From the NCBI RefSeq assembly GCF_949287625.1, contig NZ_CASEGO010000098.1:1-12157 (forward strand): DNA of 12,157 bases. The letters are read 5' to 3'. The notes beneath the pieces are model-generated. The model searched no databases and was not told where the DNA came from. It worked only from the letters and a program-made list of their open reading frames with translations. A program made the position numbers and the translations under genes. This document shows, piece after piece, positions 7,363 through 12,157 of the stretch. Origin of the DNA: an uncultured Brachyspira sp. Lineage in GTDB: Bacteria > Spirochaetota > Brachyspiria > Brachyspirales > Brachyspiraceae. The first letter of the stretch is position 1. Each line of letters begins with the position of its first letter.

Positions 7363-9684
7363 ATGATTAGTATAAAAACCAAACTATTATTTAGAAAAAT
7401 AAATAAACAGCTTGCAATATTTATGTCAGCAGTATTTATAGTAACATTAGCAGTTCTATTCTTTGTTGCTGTAAAAACTGTATATAGAGATTTCAAACTG
7501 TCTGCTGAAAATTATTTTGAAGAGAATCTATTAGATGATCTTGTATTATTCGGAATGTTTGATGACAATGATATAGACATATTAAAAGATATAAAGGGTA
7601 TTGATAGGGCAGAAGCGGGGCATAGATTTCAGGGAAAAATAAATAATATTGATGCTATTATTTACGGTACTGACAATTCAAAAGATAGAATAAATAAGCC
7701 CTACCTTTATGAAGGAAAATATGAATTAGAAACTAATGAAATAGCTATTAATAAAAATTTTGCTGATGCTAATTCTCTTAAATTGGGAGATACCGTAGAA
7801 TTAACTTTTAACGATAAAACCAACTCATTTACTATTGCAGCTTTGGTTTCTTATCCTAATTATGTATTTCTTTTTAAAGACGGTGCAAGTACAGCATCTG
7901 AAGCTAAAGATTTCGCCGTTATAGAAATAAGCGAAGATCATTTTAATTATGTGCCTTATAATTCAATTTACATAAAATACAAAGAAGATGCTGATAAAAG
8001 CAATACCGAAAACCTAATAAGAACTAAATTAAAACAAAAAATATTCTTCTTTACAGACAGAGAACAGTCAGTAAATTATGTAAACTATGAACAGACACTT
8101 CTTCAAATAGATTCTTTTTCATATATTTGTCCTTCTATACTTCTTTTGATGGCTATACTTCTTTTATATATTATACAAAGAAGAAATGTTGCTGTTGAAA
8201 GAAAGCAGATAGGTATTATGAAAGCTATAGGGCTTACCGATTTCTCTATAATGTTTATGTATATCAAATATTCTTTTTTGGTATCATTCTTCGGTATACT
8301 CTTAGCCTTTATAGCAAGTAAATTCCTTTTGCCTCCTATATTTAATGCACTTGGAAATATATTTGATATGCCTAATTTTACATACAATATTTATATAGAT
8401 TTATGGATAATATCTGCTTTAATTATATTATTTGTATGTATATTCTCTAATCTTTTGGCTGCCGTTTCAATATTAAAGCTCAACCCTGCTCAGTCAATGA
8501 GAGGTGAGCCTCCTAAAGGTGCTGGAAAAACTTTTATAGAAAGATTCAAAATATGGAATAAACTTTCTTTTAATACAAGATATGCAATAAAAAATGCTTC
8601 AAGAAGCAAAACTAGATATTTAGCCTCTCTTTGGGGAATGTTTGCAGCAATTAGTATGACTATATTTGCTCAAGGATTTAATAACTCTTTTGACTATTTT
8701 TTATATACTTTATATGAAAAGTTTGCATTATACGATGTTACTGCTACTATAAGTCCTACAAAATGGGAAGATAATTCTGATATACTTACAAATAAAAGTA
8801 TAAAATATTTTGATAAAGCTGCTATTTATCAGTCAAGACTTTATCCAGCTTTTAGAGAAGACTCAGAAAGTTTATACATACCTACTTTAATATATAAAGA
8901 TAGTTTTTCTTCTCTTGATATACCAAATAATGAAAATAAAGAAGATTCTGTAATGATTCCTAAATATTTAGCAGATAAATTAAAAGTAAAAGAAAATGAC
9001 TATATAGGAATAGAACTATACACACTTGGAAACAGTATTTCAAGAAGAGTAAAGGTTAGCAAATTTGTAGAACAGCAAGGTATGTTCTATATTTATATGG
9101 ATAAAGATTTTGCTGAAGAAACATTTGAAGTTAAGGACGTTTATAACACTTTATTTTTAACTACTGAAACTAACACTTCTAAAGAAGAGATAAAAGATAT
9201 ATTAGATAATAGTAAAGAAGTTTCTTATTACAGTTTCAGAAATGATGAATATGAAGCATACAAAAATCAAATAGCAACAATATATTTGCTTGTACAGATA
9301 CTTATATTTATAGCATTCTTACTTGGTGCAACTTCACTTTACGGTGTGGGCGTTATTACTCTTGCTACAAGAAGATACGAGTTTACGCTTCTTAAAGTTA
9401 TGGGCTATACAACAAAAGAAATTATGATAGCTTCATTAAAAGAAACTATAACACAAGTAATAGTTGCCATACCTTTGGGAATAGCTGCAGGATATGGAAT
9501 ACTTTATCTTGTAAAAAAACCATTCTCAAGCAAGTTATTCTCTTTTGTGCCTCATGTATACAGTTCAAGCTACGGACTTGCTGTGATACTGCTTATAGCT
9601 GTAATATTTTTGGTAGCTCTTATGAGTACGCATTATATAAATAAACTAGATATGGTAGAAGGCTTAAAAGACAGAGAAGAATAA
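7363..9684 (+). CDS. ABC transporter permease with two FtsX-type domains
   Basis: The 773-residue membrane protein has eight predicted helices in two similar halves. Helix 1 (about 16-38) is followed by an extracytoplasmic domain (about 40-250), then helices near 254-275, 301-322 and 347-370. Helix 5 (about 419-437) precedes a second extracytoplasmic domain (about 440-635), then helices near 638-665, 693-717 and 738-757. Each half carries the FtsX cytoplasmic coupling motif: ERKQIGIMKAIG (279-290) and RRYEFTLLKVMG (670-681). This is a type VII ABC permease fused in tandem, as in many SalY/LolCE-like systems. It works with the ATPase directly upstream. The periplasmic domains would decide the substrate and show nothing recognisable to me. 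Only weak RBS sequence precedes ATG 7363, so coupling to the ATPase gene is likely. Confidence 0.9.
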   Translation: MISIKTKLLFRKINKQLAIFMSAVFIVTLAVLFFVAVKTVYRDFKLSAENYFEENLLDDLVLFGMFDDNDIDILKDIKGIDRAEAGHRFQGKINNIDAIIYGTDNSKDRINKPYLYEGKYELETNEIAINKNFADANSLKLGDTVELTFNDKTNSFTIAALVSYPNYVFLFKDGASTASEAKDFAVIEISEDHFNYVPYNSIYIKYKEDADKSNTENLIRTKLKQKIFFFTDREQSVNYVNYEQTLLQIDSFSYICPSILLLMAILLLYIIQRRNVAVERKQIGIMKAIGLTDFSIMFMYIKYSFLVSFFGILLAFIASKFLLPPIFNALGNIFDMPNFTYNIYIDLWIISALIILFVCIFSNLLAAVSILKLNPAQSMRGEPPKGAGKTFIERFKIWNKLSFNTRYAIKNASRSKTRYLASLWGMFAAISMTIFAQGFNNSFDYFLYTLYEKFALYDVTATISPTKWEDNSDILTNKSIKYFDKAAIYQSRLYPAFREDSESLYIPTLIYKDSFSSLDIPNNENKEDSVMIPKYLADKLKVKENDYIGIELYTLGNSISRRVKVSKFVEQQGMFYIYMDKDFAEETFEVKDVYNTLFLTTETNTSKEEIKDILDNSKEVSYYSFRNDEYEAYKNQIATIYLLVQILIFIAFLLGATSLYGVGVITLATRRYEFTLLKVMGYTTKEIMIASLKETITQVIVAIPLGIAAGYGILYLVKKPFSSKLFSFVPHVYSSSYGLAVILLIAVIFLVALMSTHYINKLDMVEGLKDREE

Positions 9685-9693
9685 ATATGAAAA

Positions 9694-9717
9694 AGAATAT
9701 ATAAAAAAATTCTGTTT
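9694..9717 (+). terminator. Weak candidate terminator after the permease gene
   Basis: AGAAT (9694-9698) can pair with ATTCT (9709-9713), followed by GTTTT. The stem is short and A+T-only apart from one G-C pair, so this is a low-confidence call based on position after the last gene of the coaBC cluster. Confidence 0.25.
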
Positions 9718-9722
9718 TATGC

Positions 9723-9750
9723 TTGACTTTTTTTATAGTTATAGTATAAT
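9723..9750 (+). promoter_or_regulatory. Sigma70-type promoter of tRNA-Thr
   Basis: TTGACT (9723-9728) and a perfect TATAAT (9745-9750) are separated by 16 bp. Transcription would start near 9757, a few nucleotides before the mature 5' end of the tRNA. It is one of the best promoter matches in the window and shows the tRNA is transcribed independently. Confidence 0.75.
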
Positions 9751-9762
9751 AATAATCACTTC

Positions 9763-9835
9763 GCTGGTGTAGCTCAATTGGCAGAGCAGCTGATTTGTAA
9801 TCAGCCGGTTGCGGGTTCAAGTCCCATCACCAGCT
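9763..9835 (+). tRNA. tRNA-Thr (anticodon UGU)
   Basis: The cloverleaf is complete. The acceptor stem GCTGGTG pairs with CACCAGC (9828-9834), and the D-arm is GCTC/GAGC with GG in the loop. The anticodon stem GCTGA/TCAGC holds the loop TTTGTAA, with anticodon TGT at 9796-9798 reading ACA threonine codons. The variable loop is CGGTT and the T-loop TTCAAGT. The T-stem GCGGG/CCCAT has one G-U pair and one C-A mismatch (9812 with 9826). The discriminator base is T (9835). The next bases are CAT, so the CCA end is not encoded and must be added by nucleotidyltransferase. A T7 run follows immediately. Confidence 0.96.
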
Positions 9836-9837
9836 CA

Positions 9838-9844
9838 TTTTTTT
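9838..9844 (+). terminator. T-tract ending the tRNA-Thr transcript
   Basis: Seven T residues begin three nucleotides after the tRNA body. The T-arm and acceptor stem would provide the preceding structure. The next gene starts 154 nt further on, so this is the likely transcript end. Confidence 0.45.
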
Positions 9845-9978
9845 AACCTAAATTTATCTTTTAATAAACCAAAAATATAATCTGCAATTATTACAACTTC
9901 TTAATATCTCCGCAAAATAAAATATTAATAAATAATTATACATCTATTTCGATAATATATTTGTAATAGTATCTTACT

Positions 9979-9987
9979 AGGAAGAGG
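9979..9987 (+). promoter_or_regulatory. Ribosome-binding site of neuB
   Basis: The purine run AGGAAGAGG ends 11 nt before the ATG at 9999. It is the strongest ribosome-binding sequence on the plus strand apart from that of the vsp fragment and confirms this start. No clear promoter hexamers stand out between the tRNA and this site. Confidence 0.6.
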
Positions 9988-9998
9988 TATATATAATT

Positions 9999-11033
9999 AT
10001 GATTAAATTAAAAGACTTAATAAGCAAAAAAGGATATTTTGTAATAGCTGAAGCAGGATGCAATCATGAAGGAGATTTAAACTCTGCTGTAAAATTAGTT
10101 CAGAAAGCTGCTAAATCAGGAGCTGATGCAGTAAAGTTTCAGAGTTTCACTCAAAAAACATTATTCGCCCCTAAAGAATATACCAAAGCATTAAAACTTA
10201 ATGACAATGCACTTGAAGGCGTTGATAATATAGTATTGAAAAAAGAATGGTATGAACCTCTTATAAAAGAAGCTAAAAAAAATAAAATAATGTTTATAAC
10301 AACTCCTTTTTCTGTGGAATCTATTAATGATATAAATTATTATGATATACCTATAATAAAAATAGCCTCATGTGACATAGATAATATTCCTCTTCTTGAA
10401 GCAGCAGCTAAAACAAAAAAACCAGTAATACTCTCTACTGGACTTGCTCTTAATAAAGATATAAAAGAAGCTTTAAAAATATTAAAAAATAATGAAACAG
10501 CATTGCTTCACTGTTCTGTAGAATACCCTACTCCTATGGAAAATGCCAGATTAAACAGAATATCGGTAATGAATAAAATATTTAAAAACTCTATAATAGG
10601 CTACTCAGATCATACAATAGGAATAGAAGCTCCTATTATTGCTCTAACTCTTGGAGCCAAAATAATAGAAAAACACTTTACTATAACACCAGAAAAAAAA
10701 GAAGGAGATCATATTATAAGTTTGGATACTGATAATATGAAAACACTTATAAAATCTATGGACAACACTTTAACTATGCTTGGAGGATCATCTGCTCTTA
10801 AAAAAGAACATGTATTAAGCAAGCAGGAGAAAAAAGAATTAGTATATGCTAAAAGAGGTGTTTATTTAAATCATGCTATGCTTAAAGGTGAAATAATAAC
10901 AGAAAAAGATATCATCACTCTGAGACCTTGTGTTGGAATATCAGCAAAAGACTATAAAAAAGTTATAGGCAAAACTCTGAAAGTTGATAAAAAATCATGT
11001 ACGGCATTAAGCTTTAAAGATTTGAAAAAATAA
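9999..11033 (+). CDS. neuB: NeuB-family nonulosonic (sialic-type) acid synthase
   Basis: The 344-residue protein is a full-length NeuB/SpsE synthase: a TIM barrel (about 1-275) followed by a SAF/antifreeze-like domain (about 284-344). The family condenses phosphoenolpyruvate with an N-acetylmannosamine-type sugar to give sialic, legionaminic or pseudaminic acid. Visible active-site blocks are AEAGCNHEGD (17-26), KFQ (46-48), HCSVEYPTP (171-179), GYSDHTIG (201-208; metal ligand H205) and EKHFT (224-228; H226). The C-terminal LRPCVGIS (308-315) carries the arginine the SAF domain donates to the partner active site of the dimer. Which sugar it makes cannot be told. No neuA, neuC or pse/leg genes are nearby, so the product must use genes elsewhere. 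Flagellar or surface glycans are plausible sinks in a spirochaete, but that is inference. Confidence 0.92.
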   Translation: MIKLKDLISKKGYFVIAEAGCNHEGDLNSAVKLVQKAAKSGADAVKFQSFTQKTLFAPKEYTKALKLNDNALEGVDNIVLKKEWYEPLIKEAKKNKIMFITTPFSVESINDINYYDIPIIKIASCDIDNIPLLEAAAKTKKPVILSTGLALNKDIKEALKILKNNETALLHCSVEYPTPMENARLNRISVMNKIFKNSIIGYSDHTIGIEAPIIALTLGAKIIEKHFTITPEKKEGDHIISLDTDNMKTLIKSMDNTLTMLGGSSALKKEHVLSKQEKKELVYAKRGVYLNHAMLKGEIITEKDIITLRPCVGISAKDYKKVIGKTLKVDKKSCTALSFKDLKK

Positions 11034-11044
11034 TATTAGCAGTG

Positions 11045-11130
11045 TATATTTAAACAAATATAGTTTGTCAAAAAATATTTTTTTTAATTTAAAATATTGC
11101 AGGCTTCACAGTCATGCCGCACTTCTTTTA
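11045..11130 (+). repeat. Dispersed hairpin repeat, copy B (diverged)
   Basis: The start (TTTAAACAAATATAG, then TTTGTCAAAAAAT) matches the start of copies A and D, including the ACAAA/TTTGT hairpin. The middle and the later CACTTCTTTT (11120-11129) can be aligned, but the G+C hairpin has drifted. It begins about 12 nt after the neuB stop in the sense direction, so it would lie in the neuB mRNA 3' end. It continues into the G+C-rich island, which may be a longer form of the same element. Confidence 0.65.
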
Positions 11131-11197
11131 TGATGCTCTATGCTGTAGGCAGGCGAGAAGCAGGCACAGCCCGCTGTCGCGAAGTACTGCATTTTTT
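11098..11197 (+). ncRNA. G+C-rich structured element with T6, candidate RNA or terminator
   Basis: About 55% of bases 11099-11191 are G or C, far above the surrounding DNA. Three helices can be drawn by hand. P1 is TGCAG/CTGCA plus CTTC/GAAG (11098-11107 with 11181-11191). P2 is GCC, GC and TTCT (11116-11126) with AGAA, GC and GGC (11156-11165), with small bulges. P3 is ACAGC/GCTGT (11166-11177). Together they form a three-way junction, and T6 (11192-11197) follows P1 directly. It may be a terminator for neuB, an enlarged copy of the dispersed repeat, or a small structured RNA. No promoter of its own was identified. Confidence 0.35.
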
Positions 11198-11301
11198 AAC
11201 TAAAATATAGTTATTATAATACATTTTAAACTTATTTTATTAATGCTAAGTAATACTTTATACTATTTATAAGTTATCATTACATCTATAAATAATTAAA
11301 A

Positions 11302-11349
11302 TTTGACAAAAGATAAATTTTTAAATTTTAGTATTTGCGGGGACTAGCC
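11302..11349 (+). repeat. Dispersed hairpin repeat, copy C (truncated)
   Basis: From the T/A-rich run to GGGGACTAGCC it matches the reverse complement of copy A almost base for base. The ACAAA half of the first hairpin is missing, and similarity breaks off within the G+C hairpin at 11349. The following ACAATTCTTTGC may be a decayed remnant of the last hairpin. It belongs to the same subtype as copy A (loop ACTAG) rather than D. Confidence 0.7.
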
Positions 11350-11600
11350 ATACTTAATAACACTACAATTCTTTGCAGGCATAGTAAATTCTATAAATTG
11401 CTATAAAAATCAAAACTCTGACATATCCGTTTTAATTCATTAAAAAACTGCATTTGATAAAATACAAATCTTTAAACATTCCTTTGGCAATGTGTGCACA
11501 AATTTCAAGTATTATCATAAATTCGTTTGACTAGATATAAAAAATCAGTACTTATGTTTTTAGATAAATAAATATTATACTAAAGGAAGTATATTTCGGT

Positions 11601-11639
11601 ATGTATAAAACTTTGGCAAAGTCTTGTAAAAAAAGTTGA
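11601..11639 (+). CDS. Possible 12-codon ORF
   Basis: ATG at 11601 opens a frame encoding MYKTLAKSCKKS and ends at TGA (11637-11639). AAAGGAAG (11582-11589) lies 11 nt upstream. It overlaps the small inverted repeat CTTTGGCAAAG. It could be a leader peptide, a decayed gene remnant or chance. I do not recognise it, and nothing shows that it is translated. Confidence 0.15.
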   Translation: MYKTLAKSCKKS

Positions 11640-11700
11640 TAATAAAGAATATAATTGTTTAGCTATATACCAAACATAAAAATTATTACAAAAAAAATTA

Positions 11701-11717
11701 GATTTTTTAAAAAAATC
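11701..11717. promoter_or_regulatory. A/T-tract inverted repeat upstream of the vsp fragment
   Basis: GATTTTTTAAAAAAATC has 8-bp arms around one central A and is followed by another A8 run (11718-11725). TTGAAT (11727-11732) with TAGACT (11750-11755) 17 bp further on is a weak promoter candidate. Phased A-tracts like these bend DNA and often act as upstream promoter elements, but A+T richness makes chance likely. Confidence 0.25.
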
Positions 11718-11779
11718 AAAAAAAATTTGAATTCCAAAAATAATTTTCCTAGACTAAAATTATAAAATATAAAAACCTT

Positions 11780-11784
11780 AGGAG
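11780..11784 (+). promoter_or_regulatory. Ribosome-binding site of the vsp fragment
   Basis: AGGAG lies 8 nt before ATG 11793. It overlaps an in-frame GTG at 11784 and so rules out that GTG as the start. Confidence 0.7.
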
Positions 11785-11792
11785 TGAGCAAA

Positions 11793-12068
11793 ATGAGAAA
11801 ATTTTTATTAATGGTAACTGCTATTTTTGTATTAGCATGCAGTTCAGTATTTGGTATGTATGGTGCTGATAATACTTGGCTCTTCTTCCTTATTCATGGA
11901 AATCAGCTAAGGGCTAGAATGAATCAGTTGGGCTTTACACTAGGAAACGGAACTATTAAAGGTACTTTCGGTTTTAAAGCTAATACTGGATTAACTGGTC
12001 AGATTTTTACCTCAAGAGCAAATACAAATTTAGAAGCCACTATATCTGGAGGTATAGGATATACCTAA
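11793..12068 (+). CDS. Truncated variable surface protein (Vsp) gene, N-terminal fragment
   Basis: The 91-residue product begins with a signal peptide (MRKFLLMVTAIFVLACSSVFG). The segment after it (MYGADNTW, HGNQLRARMNQLGF, GNGTIKGTFGF) looks like the mature N-terminus of Brachyspira Vsp outer-membrane proteins (Serpulina_VSP family), which run to about 39 kDa. Only about a quarter of such a protein is present. The frame ends where repeat copy D begins, and the TAA at 12066-12068 belongs to the repeat. The start signals are intact, so a short secreted peptide could be made, but it would lack most of the expected outer-membrane protein. Cys15 could be a lax spirochaetal lipobox, although Vsp proteins are usually taken as ordinary secreted proteins. 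It is most likely a pseudogene or silent cassette. Family assignment is from remembered sequence pattern. Confidence 0.75.
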   Translation: MRKFLLMVTAIFVLACSSVFGMYGADNTWLFFLIHGNQLRARMNQLGFTLGNGTIKGTFGFKANTGLTGQIFTSRANTNLEATISGGIGYT

Positions 12069-12157
12069 ACAAATACAGTTTGTCAAAAAATAAATTTTTT
12101 AAATTTTGATATTTGCGGGGCTTTGCCCCACACCCCAGTTCTTTTGTTGGCACAAAG
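12059..12157 (+). repeat. Dispersed hairpin repeat, copy D (runs off the window)
   Basis: This is an inverted partner of copy A. It starts with ATATACCTAAAC, as A does, then has the ACAAA/TTTGT hairpin (12070-12085) and the T/A-rich run. A perfect G+C hairpin GGGGC-TTT-GCCCC (12115-12127) follows, and then the beginning of the last hairpin, which is cut by the window end. Its first bases supply the last codons and the stop codon of the vsp fragment. Confidence 0.8.

Larger units (their letters stand above)
11034..11783. other. Gene-poor region between neuB and the vsp fragment
   Basis: No convincing gene occupies these 750 bases. From left to right: decayed repeat copy B (11045-11130) running into a G+C-rich structured island (to 11191) and T6; plain A+T-rich DNA (11198-11300); repeat copy C (11302-11349); unassigned DNA with scattered stops (11350-11580); a 12-codon ORF (11601-11639) overlapping an 11-bp inverted repeat CTTTGGCAAAG (11611-11621); and A/T tracts leading to the vsp start. 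This mixture looks like eroded accessory DNA. Confidence 0.6.

Noticed and set aside
7314..7496. Minus-strand ORFs inside coaBC, the ATPase and the permease (for example 5602-5790, 7314-7496, 8103-8387)
   Set aside because: They lie fully or mostly opposite strong genes, have no recognisable domains and no ribosome-binding sites.
9620..9820. 66-codon minus-strand ORF (MNPQPADYKS...) across the tRNA
   Set aside because: It is the antisense of the tRNA-Thr gene and the permease end, a common artefact of tRNA reverse complements.
11784..11792. GTG start three codons upstream of the vsp ATG
   Set aside because: The GTG overlaps the AGGAG ribosome-binding site, which is correctly spaced for ATG 11793.
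1..12157. CRISPR array, transposase, toxin-antitoxin or phage module
   Set aside because: No regularly spaced direct repeats, transposase motifs or phage proteins were seen; the repeats present are few, dispersed and diverged.

Overview
The window is strongly A+T-rich in genes and spacers. It fits a Brachyspira (formerly Serpulina) spirochaete. Three things point there: a TlyC-type CBS/CorC protein of the length known from B. hyodysenteriae, the start of a Brachyspira variable surface protein (Vsp, Serpulina_VSP family) at 11793, and Lys/Ile/Asn-rich proteins throughout. Species is not assigned. Most of the window is ordinary core genome; the accessory-looking part is 11034-12157.

Layout. 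1-119 is one copy of a dispersed hairpin repeat. 179-4957, minus strand, is a compact operon read as phoH -> pgpH-like 7TM-HD phosphodiesterase -> ybeY -> tlyC/corC. pgpH and ybeY overlap by one base, and tlyC takes its ribosome-binding site from the ybeY stop codon. A good sigma70-type promoter precedes phoH, and phoH probably starts at a non-canonical AUU (or AUA) codon. After a 430-bp divergent spacer, 5407-9684 on the plus strand holds coaBC, then an ABC ATPase and an FtsX/MacB-type permease. A tRNA-Thr(UGU) gene with its own promoter lies at 9763-9835. A NeuB-family nonulosonate synthase follows at 9999-11033.

From 11034 to 11783 there is no convincing gene. This stretch holds two decayed copies of the repeat, a 94-bp G+C-rich island that can fold into a branched structure and ends in T6, a 12-codon ORF with an RBS-like sequence, and A/T-tract DNA. 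At 11793 a Vsp-type gene starts normally (RBS, signal peptide, N-terminal motif), but its frame ends after 91 codons exactly where a fourth repeat copy begins; the stop codon lies inside the repeat. That last copy is inverted relative to the one at 1-119, so the sequence is bracketed by inverted repeats.

How the genes fit together. The minus operon combines two known neighbourhoods: phoH-ybeY-corC of Proteobacteria (ybeZ-ybeY-ybeX) and phoH-pgpH-ybeY of Firmicutes. It suggests RNA/ribosome quality control linked to cyclic di-AMP turnover. The coaBC-ABC cluster joins coenzyme A synthesis to an unassigned type VII ABC system, probably only by co-transcription. neuB and the vsp fragment both concern the cell surface, but no partner genes for nonulosonate synthesis are present. 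I found no CRISPR array, transposase, toxin-antitoxin pair or phage gene.
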